A DNA stretch of 64,000 nt from Adiantum capillus-veneris. Taxonomy: Eukaryota > Streptophyta > Polypodiopsida > Polypodiales > Pteridaceae. Every line of letters begins with the position of its first letter. Position 1 is the first letter of the stretch. Below the pieces are notes generated by a model. The model did not search any database. It saw only the letters and a program-made list of their open reading frames with translations, and was not told where the DNA came from. Made by a program: the position numbers and the translations under genes. Positions 22,515 through 34,174 of this stretch are shown here, one piece after another. The DNA is taken from NCBI GenBank assembly GCA_014529385.2, contig CM043950.1:150166945-150230944 (forward strand), given 5' to 3'.

Positions 22515-23894
22515 ATAGACTTGTAAAGCCCTGGATAGAGTACTTACTGTCGGATTGACTTGTTATTACTTTCTTTCACTTGACTTGATGGCAACTCCTG
22601 TTAAGCTTTCAATCCCTTGTCTCTGCAACCTGATTCCTGTATCAGTTTTAATCAAGTTAGCTATTCTTTCATAAAGACTGTACAATTTTTGCTAACTATT
22701 ATGAATGGTCTATGTGTATATCGTCAAAATTGAGCTAAGTGAGTCAGCACTTAAGACTTTTAAATTCTAGTTTTGCAAAAAACCAAAAGACTAATCTGCA
22801 ACCTGCAAACTGAGTGAACTTGTACTAATTTGGATACGATTGAAACCAAAATTACCCAGTGGCCTTGTATTATGCTGGTTTAACACTGTAAAAGCTCAAA
22901 AGTCAAAAAGTTTGTCTCTGTGTATCAGAAGTAAATAATAGCAATTATTTACTTTTTTCACTTTTTAACACTTTTTGGCTTGTTTTGCCAAGTATTCAAC
23001 TTGGTAAGCTCTGGATAAGTTTCACTAAGTTTGAATAAAATTTGTTCAAGTTATCAACTGTTTTGTGTTCGTAGACTCATTTCTCGAGAATCTGGCTTGA
23101 GTCTCAGTTTTGTGATCCAAATTTCACTAAATTTGATTTGTGTGGTCTACTTGATATGCTTGACCTTGCGGTATACTCAAATGTGCAAAAATGTCCAATT
23201 TTGTAGCAGAAGTAAATTTTATAATTATGAATATTTACTTCTGTTATTTTTGTCCATGTTTTTGCCACAATCTTGACACAGATTTGTTAATCAGCTTAAC
23301 TTAAGCTCCCTAGCCAAGTTTCATCAAGTTTGGATAATTTCTGTTCAGATGGTCAACAATTTTGTGTTTGCAGACTAACTTTGCAAATTTGGCCACAATT
23401 TTCACTCCAATGAACCAAATCTTACCGAATTTGATTTGTGGGCTTAAGATAACATGCTAAAACTAGTGGTATGCTGAGTTAGTAAAAAAAGTTGAAAAAT
23501 GGAACAAAAGTAAATAATCAGTTTGGTGATCCATATTCTATCGGCCTTTACAAAATATGTTTGTACACATGCATAGAGTCTTTGGTATCAACCTTGGTCA
23601 CTTTTGAGTTGAAAGTAAATAATCACGATTATTTACTTTAGGCCTAAAATGAGCACTTTTTTCATTTTTTTTGCTTGGACAGTCTTTTCATGAGCTATTT
23701 TAAGCCTCCCAGTCAAGTCAAAACTTAATTTGGCCTAAAATGTCAAGAAAAAGTAAATAATATGAGTTTTTGCAACTCTTAAAATTTTACCTCAAATGCG
23801 TCTTTAAGCGTATCCACTGGTTCATACAGCTTTTAAAGCATGCTCTCTGATTGGATTCAATGGTGGACTGTCCTCTGAGGCTATTTCTAGCCGT
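22515..23894 (-). other. A2 leader, part next to gag
   Basis: Homologous to the A1 leader. Palindromes at 22931-22952 and 23612-23639 (the latter 28 bases), a degenerate one at 23211-23239 and a half one ending at 23520 where a deletion has removed its partner. The leader breaks at 23894, where element B is inserted, and resumes at 37542. Confidence 0.8.
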
Positions 23895-25324
23895 TGTGAG
23901 CAGGATGGGAACACACACAACGCCTCTATAATCATCCAACACACACTCTTGAGATGATGCACATACTCACTATGGGGCACCACTCGGCTTACACAACCCA
24001 CCTGCTGGCCGAGACACGGAACACACCGATGGAGTGAGAGGAGAGAGACTATCCATTTTCTCACTCAACACAGAGACACACACATACACACATAGTCAGA
24101 AAAATCAGCTCAAAAGAGGGATATTTCTGATGTTTAGCTACCATCGAGCTTGGGCCAACACGAATGGTGCAAATTCACACAATATAGATGAAATATGCAA
24201 GATACAATTACAAATTTGAGCAGAGGTTCGCTCACAAGAGAAACTTACACAGCCAAAAGTGCAAAAAAAGTGAGGAACTTGGAAAAATGGACAGTGTCAA
24301 TGCGTCCGAAACGGCCTAAAACCCCAATCTACAATATCAAAGTGCTTAAATGCATTCTCGGATGAGCAGTTTATGGCCAAAACAGGCTCCAAAAACAACA
24401 AAAATAGATCTGCGGTTGTTTCTCCTCTTCTTTCCACACTTTGCTGGTTTTTTTCTCAGGTTTTGCAGTGTTCACACTTCACTTTATCCCTTGGCACCTT
24501 TGGCCTTTTGATTGACCTCAAACGGACCCCGAACAGACCAAAAAATGGCCATATAGTGTATTTTTGTTACCCTTCTACATCCATATGCACACCTGGCACT
24601 CAACTTTTTCCAATAATGCATCCCGCAATCACATGAAGTGGCCCCCAAATATAGTTCTCATGATGACCTTTTTGCATAATTGATCACAAGAAAACACTCC
24701 CGTTGTGTCCTCGCTTACCACGTGCAAGTATTGACCCCATTCGACCTGCTGACGCCACTAGATGCCACTTGATGCACTGCTTACCTCATGGCATCGCCCG
24801 CTGATGGGTGTAAGCATGTTAACCTGTCACGCTTTTTGTGCTAGTTAGCAGTTTCAAGTTAGCACATCTTCAAAAAGTTGGGCATCCGGTAAATTGTTTA
24901 CAAATAATATCAAAATTTGTCGGAGGTTGTACATTTGGATTCCATGTTTCAAGTGCTTTCTATTGATATATCATATGTCATAGATCTTGGAGATGTAGAT
25001 CAAGTTATTGTACTAGTTAGCATATGTAAAAATTGTGCTAGTGAGCATTGTCCGGGACATGAAAAAGCATGACAGGTTAACATTCTTTCACCCTGATAGC
25101 TTCCTCGAGAAGTTTTATGCTCTACCAACTCCTCATTATTATAGAAAAACACACTGATACTGGTAACGATGAAAATCATGTACTATGTACACACAATGTC
25201 CTACCTGTACACATGTGGGCCCCACGTAAACACCTAGCTCTAAAAAATGGGCAATTCTTTATTCGGTGCAACATGCATGTATATGTACATATGCACAATC
25301 GCTTCTTTCAAAAAACTCCTAACA
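23895..25324 (-). repeat. 3' LTR of element B
   Basis: 1430 bp, TG...CA bounded, matching 36429-37541 except for a 288-bp MITE (24806-25093) that the other LTR lacks. Confidence 0.88.
24806..25093. mobile_element. 288-bp MITE in the B LTR
   Basis: Terminal inverted repeats of about 32 bp: left GGGTGTAAGCATGTTAACC, right (reverse complement) GGGTGAAAGAATGTTAACC, both continuing TGTCA. TGAT flanks both sides (24802-24805, 25094-25097). The partner LTR has the empty site near 37310 (CGCTCATAGC). No coding capacity. The superfamily is not clear from a 4-base duplication. Confidence 0.8.
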
Positions 25325-25342
25325 TAATTTTCCCATCCCCTA
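25325..25342 (-). promoter_or_regulatory. Polypurine tract of element B
   Basis: The minus strand reads AGGGGATGGGAAAATTA directly before the LTR start TGTTAGG. Element D has AGGGGCTGGGCAATGA in the same place (54354-54369). Confidence 0.65.
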
Positions 25343-25352
25343 GCCTGCTGGA

Positions 25353-26385
25353 TCATTCACGATCAGCAATAGCAAAAAGAGATCTGAGACTCGCCGCATC
25401 ACAGGTCTCCTCATCCCTCACATACATTACTTGTTTTGTAGACAGCTCGTCTTGCTCCACCATCATTAATCTCGCATGATATAATTTAAGACGCAATCCA
25501 TTTACCCTTGACTTATGTAGAATCCAATCCAAGTTAGCCAACTGATATGTACCATTCGGGAAACACTCCACTACCTTGATAGGGCCTTCCCAAAACTTAT
25601 TTTGGAATGTCTTGTCCAACCTACTGTTGTAGCGCAAAACCAAGTCATGTTTCTTGATACCCTTTCTTTCCTTGGTGCTCTGTCACTTTCGAAAGAATTT
25701 GTACCAACTCACCATTGAATCTTTCATTTAGTTCATTACATTGTGGATAATAAGGAGTGGTATGTTGGTGCCTAATCTTCATCTTCGCGCATAAAAAGTC
25801 TAATAGTTTAGCTCTAAATCCTAGCCCCTTGTCTGAAATTAGCTCTAGTGGCACCCAAAAATTGCAACATATTTCATCATACACAAATTTTGCGACATCC
25901 TTTGCAGTGATTTGTTTTACTACTATAGCCTTTTCCCATGTAGAGAGATAGTCCACTGCATTCAAAATATAGCTTTTGCCCATGCTTGTGGTAGGTAAAG
26001 GGCCTATTGCATCATCAAACGCCATAATGGTTTTTTGTAGCTCTGGCTTCAACACTCTCTTCCCAAATTCTTGACACCTATTGCAAGACCTACACCAATG
26101 GTGAACATCCTTGTGAAAACTAGGCCATACATACCCCTCTTGCAAGATCTTATGCAAGGTGATCTTTAGAGAAAAATGTCCGCCACATGTGCCTTCATGA
26201 TTTTCTTCCAACACTATATAAAGTTCCTCTCGCCAAGGTACACATCTCAACACGAGATCATCCTCTGTCATGTACAAGACATCACGAATCAATTCGTACT
26301 TGGATGCTCTACGCACAAAACCATACTTCTTATACTTTTGAATGTCCTTTAGAATGATTCCTGTTAGCCAAACTTTCCCGCCCAT
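25353..26385 (-). pseudogene. Element B integrase
   Basis: The largest open stretch is 246 codons (26385-25645). In order: HHCC zinc domain (HEGTCGGHF, then CRSCNRC), core with NAVDYLSTWEKA (first Asp), ELISDKGLGFRA (second Asp) and LNERFNGELV (Glu), all three acidic residues kept. A second frame (25643-25353) gives the C-terminal domain with FWEGPIKVVECFPNGTYQL. One frameshift or stop separates them near 25644. It ends within 30 bp of the polypurine tract, as expected for the pol 3' end. Confidence 0.85.
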
Positions 26386-27371
26386 GATAAAGAGGTAAAT
26401 TGGTCCTTAACACAAATAGCTCCTCAATCATGCTTTGAGCTGCTTCATGTGCCTCTCCATTTAGAGAACGTTCAACGTGTCTGATGCTCCGTGCTTCAAT
26501 TTTTTTTAGCAGGCCTTTAATTTTGAAACACATTTCCTTCAATGAGGTGTTCTTGCTCTTCCACACACCCAACACTTGATTCAAAACTAATAAGGTATCA
26601 CCTTTTATTCTCAACCTTATAATTTCATGCTTCAAACAAATGTGTAACCCGGCTTCCAAAGTAGCATATTCAGCCTATCGTTACTATGAGCATCCAATTT
26701 GAACCCTCTCTTGCAAACTAGCTTCCCCTTTGGATCATAAAGTGCTATACCCCCTGAAGTGTCCTTTTTCTATGAGCCATCAAAGAGAACAACATGTACA
26801 TTGCTGATCTGTGGCACTTCTTCAACTACCCGTTTCACCACCTCTTCCTTAACAAGAAGGGGATTCTCCTTGTAAGTCAACAAATCAGCTAGGGTAGCTC
26901 TTGTACTGTCTTCCACTAAAAAAGAGAGCTCAAACTCTTGCAGCTCAATTACCCATTTCTTGACCACATTTGACATGTTAGTGCCATTAATTAACTGTGG
27001 CAAAAAGGTGTAACTTGTTAAGAAAATAAAAGTTCGTGGTAGCAAGTAATGAAATCGTACAAGCAAATATTACAATGTCCATCACTAGCTCTACTTCCAA
27101 CAATTTTCTTTCTGCTCTTCACTCAGCTTGCTCAATACGCTGGCCTCATATAATGGCTACCCTTCCCCTTTTGCAATAGCATGGCTCCAATGGAATCATC
27201 CCCTACTGATGGATTTACATAAAACACTTGCCCCCAATCAGGAGCTTGCATGGCTGACAACCTCCCTAACACTTCTTTCACCTCTTGAAATACTTCTTCA
27301 CACTTGTCATCCCATTTGAATGGATCATGCTTTGCCATTTGTTGTAATGGATAAAGGAGCTGAGAAGACAA
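26386..27371 (-). pseudogene. Element B dual RNase H region
   Basis: Two domains follow RT. The first (27371-27132) is the gypsy RNase H start with FKWDDKCEEVFQEVK and the segment SVGDDSIGAMLLQKGKG. After a connecting part (27066-26770) a second RNase H-like domain begins at HVVLFDGS (about 26775) and continues with EAGLHICLKHEIIRLRIKGD and a final RHVERSLNGEAHEAAQ. The second is the plant dual or archaeal-type RNase H described for Tat/Ogre elements. Stops after FDGS and elsewhere inactivate it. Confidence 0.7.
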
Positions 27372-28127
27372 TGGAATAAACTACACCATGTACTTCACTT
27401 TGTGTATAAAGGTTGCCAATTGCTTTGTACTCTCGCAGGTGATGGAAGGCGAATAATAGACTTAACCTTGTCCGGATCAGCCTCAATGCCATTTTTTGAC
27501 ACCATATGTCCCAAAAGCTTCACCCTTGGCTGTGCTAGATGACATTTCTTTGGATTTAGTTGTCCTCCACATTCATCATATTGAGCCAATACCATTTGTA
27601 GCTTCTCTTGGTGTACAACCCTACTGCTGTAGACATAGAAGTCGTCCATACAAGCTTTAACACAACTACACCAATGAATGGTGCCAATACCTAATTTTCT
27701 CTCTCTTGATAGAAAGATGGTCCATTTGACAACCCAAATGGCAATACTACCATGTAGCAATAACAACCCCATGGCATAATGAAAGTTGTCTTTGTTTGGT
27801 CTTTAAGAGGAATCTTCAATTGAAAATAGATTGAAAAACCATTTTAGACATTGTACCTCTCATAACTTGCCACTGAATCCAAGATCTGATCAATGAATGG
27901 AAGAGGATATGGGATCTTCTAGTGGTTGTGTTCAAGGTTTTAAAATCTCCACAAATCCTTCACTTCCCATCCTTCTTTGGACTGACTACTACTCGACTCA
28001 CCCATTCTGTGGTCTCCACTGGGACTGTGAACCCTGCCTTCAATAACTTGTCCACCTCTTCTCGCAAGGCTTCCATCTGCTCTCGAGCCATCCTTCTTAT
28101 CCTTTGTTGAACTGGCTTAGCACCTTC
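27372..28127 (-). pseudogene. Element B reverse transcriptase, C-terminal part
   Basis: From the hAT insertion leftwards: ELKEGAKPVQQRIRRMA (about 28120), then VPVETTEWVSRVVVSPKKDG and ICGDFKTLN, then the catalytic box, which reads CMDD (27652-27641) with Cys in place of the usual Tyr, then LLGHMVSKNGIEADPDKV. Frameshifts occur around 27700-27850. The two catalytic Asp codons remain. The upstream polyprotein continues at 32705. Confidence 0.8.
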
Positions 28128-28135
28128 TTTCAGCT

Positions 28136-28773
28136 CATAGTGGTCTTGTACGGTCCTGTACGTTTTGTGCGCGTACGATGATGTGCGGTACTAAACAAAC
28201 TAATAACATTTATGATGTACGATGACATTATGTACATTCAAATTTAAAAAAAACAAATAATTCTCAAGTCTAAGGCTGAGGCCTTAAAGAAACTTGACAT
28301 TTGTATAGATTACAAGTTACAATACTACAATGTAAAGAGTCAAGACTCAAAGACTAAAGAGAATGAGCAAATTTGATAAGTAGAGAGTCAAGACTCAAGA
28401 TGATACAAAAAAGTGGGGGGACCAAGTGACAAGGGCTACAAAGTACTCAAAAAGTGGCACACCATAATAGAGAGACTAAATAGTAAAGTCTAAAGTAAAT
28501 AGTCTAAGAGCTTCTAGAATCTAGTCATTAGTCACTAGTTCTCTCATCATCTTCCTCATCTTCCTCTTTTGAGCCTTGCTCATCAACCCGGGGAGGTCAC
28601 CTAATAAAAGTGTAACCTATCACGTGAGTTCAACAGAAGGGTATTTAAAGTTCTTGAAACTTACAAAAATATATATACAGAAGGGCATAATTTTTTCAAA
28701 TTTGAAAAAAACTTATAGATTTTAAAAGAAAAGGGTACATTATATTCTTTAAAAAATTCACAGATAAGGGGTT
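28136..28773. other. 3' noncoding part of the hAT transposon
   Basis: AT-rich sequence between the left terminus and the end of the transposase frame. A stretch of repeated GTCAAGACTCAA/AAGTCTAAAG words at 28320-28500 may be subterminal repeats. No gene seen. Confidence 0.55.
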
Positions 28774-31700
28774 TTACAAACATGTGTTGAACGCACATGA
28801 TATGGTAGTTTTAGACATAGTGAACCCCCCGGGCTCATCAACATCATCCTCTTCCTCACAACAGTCGAAGGATGACGGCTCATAATCTCCATCACTAATG
28901 AGGTTGCCTTCATCATCATACTTTGGCTCTTGAGGCTCTCTATCCTCCATAGTAATGGCCACCACACAAGAGCCGCTTCTGGAGCCTCGCCGCACATAGA
29001 TCCTAGGAGCCTTCGTGGGTGTTATTGATGCTCTTCCTCTACCTCTTGTAGCCTTGGCACCTCTGCCTCTTGTAGCCGATGTAACTCCATGGATGACGAC
29101 CTTCTTGCGTGATCGTGTGCGAGAAACCCGGCGATCAATCTCCTCAAGCTCCAAGTAGAGCTCATGAAATATCATTTGCTCCTCAGGCTCTTGCTCTTTG
29201 TTGACACTCTTTAGAGTGTCAATCGTAAGTGTGAGCTCATCCACGTTGACCTATTTGACATTTACCATATTGGAAAATGAAAACATAATTAGTATATTCA
29301 AACTAACTAAAAACTAGAGTATAGAAAATGGAGTGAGTCGTGATTATAAATTATAATTTATACTTGTCGAGCCATAGGCATCTCATGCATAGAGTGTAAC
29401 ATACGTAAATTGGAGCGACAATAGATAAGTCACTCTAATTGCTTTGTTGAGAGCTTGTTATGGATTTTTGTGTGGATGAGGGAGTATACGGACCAATTAT
29501 GCTCACATGCTCCGGATGAGCAATCCTAAAACACATCAAGAGAGGCATATTCTATAAGAGACTATAGTTGCAGAGATTAAGCACAAAATGTAAAAGTTTA
29601 AGGCTTGTCGCTTACTTGGCCAAGAACCCTCAAAGCAAGTCGTTTGAGAGTGGGAAATTGATAGCCAAAGCTCTCCCACCAAAATAGAGGCTTCACCAAG
29701 GATTGCCGCTTCCAACACAAGTTGGAATTAAGTACGGTGCCTTGTTGGTCGCTATAGTTCATTACCTCTTGGAGAAATGATCCAATTTCCTCTTCTTTTA
29801 GCACCTTAAAGAGGTAATTGTTTTGCTCCTCAATAAGCTCTTGATTAGCAAAGAGTTCCGGCTTCTTATAATCCAGATGCAAGAGAACCGCAAAGTAATG
29901 GATAGGTCTCTTCATCCAATCCCACCGATTTTTGATTAGGAGGAGAACGTCATCTCTCTTGGGAGAGTCCTCGAGGTAATCACTAAAAGAAGAGAGAGGA
30001 AATGTACTAAGTAGAGAAACAAGCATGTAGAATTGAGATATATAGAGAATCTATTATGTAATAATAAATATGTAGTTATACGTGTTCCATTGGGAGCCCC
30101 ATCTAGGATTGTAAACTTGTCAATCTCCTTGTAAGCTTCCTCCATGAAGTGCCATAGAAGCCCAATAGTTTCCCCTTCCATGTCGGTCATGCAGAGAGCC
30201 TTGTACAAGGGCAAGATTTCAATGAGAAGACCCTTAATTTCTTGCCAAAACTCCTCCCGCAAGCAAAAGCCGTTGGATGCCTTTTGCATCTTGTTGTGAA
30301 GCGGTGGACTCTCCATTAATCCACTCCTTAAACTCATTGGAGACCATGGTCTTTTGTATTTTGTTTTGCACATCATAGAGCCGCTCTAGAAGTAGCCACA
30401 TGGCGGCAAAGCGAGTGGCCAATGGCTTCTTCAACTCAAGGTTAGAGTAGGTGCGGTAAATGGCAAGCACCCTCACTTTTCCATTGATGAATTGATGATG
30501 GAGAGTGCTTGGTTGAGGATATCTTTCACCCAACCTAGAGGGCCCTATGTCTTCAAAGAGAAGGTCAAGGCAGTGAGAGGCACATGGAGTCCATACTATG
30601 GATGGAAATTCCTTCTCTAGCCTCTTACTCATTGCCTTGCAATTTGAAGCATTATCGGTAATCACCATTAGGAAAATTTTGAACTCATTTTTGGGCCTTT
30701 TAAGAGTGCCACATCATCAAAGTTGTACAAAAGAAAGCAACCGGGTAGACCCCTCTAAATATTGCTTAGAACCCCATGATATGACCTATCATTGGAAAGT
30801 TCTTGAAAAATGGATTCTAAAGACCCAAGGTCCGAAAAGTTTGGATGACTTCTATGAAAGTTATGCCATTTTTTTTTCAATCAGCTAGGTTTTGTTAACG
30901 TTACGGTAATCTAAAATCACCTTTTTCTAGATCTACACGAAGGTAATGTCCGATACATACATGCTATATATCAATAGATAGCATTTGAAGAGTAATTCTA
31001 AATATCCAACCTCTGACAAGTTTTGATCTTATTTACAAAAAATTTACCGATCCCCACTTTTTGAAAGCTATGCCACATCAACAATTCTTACAAGGTCCAT
31101 TTTTGAGTCCAAACTTTTCCTAATGTTGCACAACATGCTCCGCACCAACCTACAGAAGAGGCATTTGTGACAAAAAGATTTGAAACTTAAAAGTTAAAAC
31201 ATAGGACGCATTGGCAATTTCTCAAGACATAAAGGCTTGATTTATGGTTTTACCTCTAGAATGGCTTGGCAGATGTGCTTCCAAATGAATGCCCCGGTCA
31301 CTTTCTTCCCTCTTGAACCCGCATCCACCACCTGCAAGAAGTACGTGCCAAGAGGACAAGAAACAAGAATGTTGATGATGCCCCTCTTCTTGTGGTTGCT
31401 CCATATGTCGGAGAGAATAGAGCATCCATACTTTGCCCAACCCTCATGTACGGGCTCAAGTGACTTGTCAATCCTTGCCCTCTCTTCATCAAGCTTCTTT
31501 GCTCTCCTGTCATGGTATGACACACCCGTCCACCCTTTGCATGGACCAACCACCGCAATCGCTATGATCATCCTCTTCCATCGCTCCAACCAAAGAATGT
31601 TGAAGGAGAGATTGCATTCAATCACCATGCGGGAAATCTCTATTTCCACGATTCTTTGTCTCTCCTTGAGGAAAGACAAGGGGGCGGAGCATCCACCCAC

Positions 31701-32147
31701 CGATTTCGCAAGAGAAGATTGCTTTGCCATCTTCGGAGGCCGGCCACCATCACTTGAAGACCCCTTAGACTTCTTGGAGGAGGCACCACCATCACATGAG
31801 GCCGCGGTGGCACCGGTGGCCATGGACATAGTTGGAGAGGCCTTTTCCTCCGAATCGGACCTATCAACATCCGGCGACACGGACTCATCCAAGGTGACTC
31901 TACCCTTGCGTGTCTTCAATGGAAGATACTTTCTCTTGCATTCCGCAAGGATATCTTCGGGGATATTAGGACATGGGCCCACTTGTCCTCCCATCTTTGT
32001 CAAGTGGTAGATGAGACGGGTGACGGAAGAGGTCATACCTTTTGGGGAATATTTGACCCACCACTTGAAAGCGTTTTGCTTGCCCCCCACCCACCGCTCA
32101 AAATATCGACAATGCTTCTCAAAGGCTTCATGAAGAGGAGGTGGCAT
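28774..32147 (-). pseudogene. hAT transposase, nearly complete, minus strand
   Basis: ATG at 32147. Exon 1 (32147-31254) has a BED-like start (KHCRYFERWVGGKQNAFKWW), a Ser-rich and basic linker and DUF659-type words (EGWAKYGCSILSDIWSNHK, FIWKHICQAILE). A 557-bp intron with GT at 31253 leads to GPKNEFKIFLMVITDNASNC (30696 on) and WTPCASHCLDLLFEDIG. A frameshift lies near 30305. A 99-bp intron (29983-30081, GT...TTTTAG) precedes DYLEDSPKRDD. The dimerisation region follows (WWESFGYQFPTLKRLALRV, then NWSVYSLIHTKIHNKLSTKQ) with one TGA stop near 29445. The tail (29244-28774) is RGRG-rich and then acidic. The transposase would cut and paste the element; one shift and one stop prevent a full product. 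Confidence 0.82.
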
Positions 32148-32193
32148 TATGTAGTATGTAGCTAGTAGCTACTAGTATGATGTATCAATAGAT

Positions 32194-32234
<41 letters not shown>
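32194..32234. repeat. (GA)n in the hAT 5' region
   Basis: About 40 bases of uninterrupted GA directly upstream of the transposase ATG in its presumed 5' UTR. The rest, 32235-32690, has further purine-rich words and no other gene. Confidence 0.85.
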
Positions 32235-32236
<2 letters not shown>

Positions 32237-32704
32237 CACTTGGAAGGATGGGGTGGGGGTGGGAGAAGGAGAGATCCAAGGGAGCTTGAGGGAGAGAGAC
32301 GCAAGGGAGAGAAGATGGAGACTAGAGAGCTTGAGCCCACTTGACTCTTGAGAGATTCAATGGAAGCACATGGATGACGAGAGGCTAGAGCATTGAGAGG
32401 CTTAGGGCTAGAGCTTGTAGGTTGTGTTGGATAACAAAGGGAAAGAGTAGGAAGAGGAAGAGCATGTGAGAGTGTGATCAATGAGCATGGCAATGGACCA
32501 TGGGCCATGGGCATTGGAATTGGCTCCAAAATGGCTCCAAAACGGCTACAAAATGGACACCTGCAAACGGTCACAAACTGCCAACGGTCATAAACTACCA
32601 AAAAAAATGTCGTACGGAACGTACTAGATGGACGAAACAGGACGGGTCCGGTCGAACAGAACGGAACGTTCTGTACAACGTACGAAAAGTACCCTGTTTC
32701 AGCT

Positions 32705-33026
32705 CTATATGCATCTCTTCTCCTTTGAACCCTCTAATCTCTTTATATGAAGTAACAAACAAATCAAGAAAACTATCTAGCATGTGCAAATATATCTCCT
32801 TCTCCATAGCAAAGAGGTCTCCACTGATCATTTGTGTCATCAATTCCTGCTTCTTTGACAATTCAACCTTGGTTTGCATCAGCCCTTCAATCACTTCATA
32901 AGTCCCTTCACTTTCATCTTCAATCTCATTTTCAAATGCAACTAAACCAAACTCATGGATTTCTTTGAGCATCAGAAGAAATGCAACATCAACATCCTCA
33001 ACACTGCTGGTAGTCCTATCACTATC
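32705..33026 (-). pseudogene. Element B polyprotein between protease and RT
   Basis: One frame, open from 32972 to the hAT insertion, reads with words EFGLVAFENEIEDESEG and SFLDLFVTSYKEIRGFKGEE and ends MHIELK at the hAT target site. It is acidic and spans the usual protease-RT spacer. Frameshift from the protease frame near 33000. Confidence 0.65.
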
Positions 33027-33440
33027 CTAGTCAGATACTGTGGAATAGTCTTCATCACTAGACTCATCCTCACCTTCATAAAGTGCCTCCAATAGTTTCC
33101 TTGTGTCCATATTATATAGCTTCTTGGCACCTGTCTTTCCATAGAGGCTAATCGTACCACGTCTCCAATCTTGAACAACTCCCACTGCACATAACCATGG
33201 TCTGACCAGTATAATAGGATATGCTCCCAACCCCGCTGGCATCGCATGAAAATCAACCACCACCTTTGCATCATACGCCTTCACTTCTAAGCTCTTTACA
33301 ACACCCAAACATTTTACTTTTTGATGTTTTGCCAATACGATCTGAAAGCCTGACACCCCAGTCACTGTAAGACCCATCTTCTCAACGCATGAGTGTGTTA
33401 TGACACATATTTGGGCTCCACCATCAACATAAACTTATCC
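33027..33440 (-). pseudogene. Element B aspartic protease
   Basis: Retropepsin with an active site reading VDGGAQICVI (DGG in place of DTG or DSG, about 33425) and the second motif PIILVRPWLCAVG (about 33195). It follows the gag zinc knuckle and precedes RT as usual in gypsy elements. A stop lies just before the active site. It would process the gag-pol polyprotein. Confidence 0.72.
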
Positions 33441-34174
33441 CATATTTTTTCTTTTGTGCCACACATCTACTATTGGACAAATGTCTGGTAGCTCAGCCAT
33501 TGCCAATACCTTCACTGAACCTCTCTTTGATTCTTTCTCCATTGGGGTAACCATCCTCTTCCACTGTCTCTTTAGCTTAGGCACCATCTCTATAAGCTGC
33601 CCAAAAGTAACATGTGCTTTCCTGCTTGTTAGATCCTTCTTCAAGTCATAGCTTAATTTCCCATCCCCTAGTGGAAAATATGAAACATGAAACTTGTGAT
33701 GAGCCCTTCTTTTCCTCTCGGACTTGACATCCTCGCCTTCATGGCTCTTTCCCTTCTTCTTACTAGGACCTGTGCCACTTCGTCCTTCCTTATCCTGTGT
33801 GGTCCTCTTCCCAATAGGCATCACTAATGTATCCTCCAGCTTTTTTGTCTTCTCCAAAGTGACCACACTTATCACTTTTGTCTTTCACTTTTCCTCTTGG
33901 ATTAATCCACTGGTTCCTTCTTCTCCCTTGATTTCAATGCCATAATCATTTGACCTAGTTAGCACCTGTCTTGGCAATGGATACATGTCTCCCCCCATCC
34001 TTGGTGGCTTAGCACATTGAGGGCTGATGTGGCCCAACTCTCCGCAATTATAACAGGTGGGTGTCTGCCTCCAAAACCTACCATTACTTTGTCCAACACC
34101 ATTCCTAGGTTTTTCTTCACCTCCTGGCTGCTTTGCAAACCTCCCTCGACCTTGATTCATTAGGAGATTTCAGA
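33441..34174 (-). pseudogene. Element B gag C-terminus with zinc knuckle
   Basis: A CCHC knuckle CYNCGELGHISPQC (about 34055-34014) follows a basic, Gly/Arg-rich stretch (NQGRGRFAK). The next frame (33875-33435) is rich in Lys and Arg and ends in a hydrophobic segment toward the protease. The capsid expected upstream is missing: the foldback element lies at its position. Confidence 0.75.

Larger units (their letters stand above)
28136..32696 (-). mobile_element. hAT transposon inserted in element B pol
   Basis: 4561 bp flanked by the perfect 8-bp duplication TTTCAGCT (28128-28135 and 32697-32704). Removing the element and one duplication restores the pol frame ...HIELK EGAKPV... The right end (reverse complement) begins CAGGGTACTTTTCGTACG, a hAT-type terminus; the left end begins CATAGTGGTCTTGTACGG and matches only loosely. 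It encodes a transposase on the minus strand. As the youngest visible layer in B, it postdates the insertion of B into A2. Confidence 0.9.

Noticed and set aside
18705-23639. Regularly spaced palindromes as a CRISPR array
   Set aside because: Spacing is about 285 bp, the intervals are themselves related, and the setting is a plant retrotransposon leader.
31237-32010. 257-codon plus-strand frame opposite the hAT transposase
   Set aside because: It is the antisense shadow of exon 1, which has DUF659-type motifs and splice sites on the minus strand.
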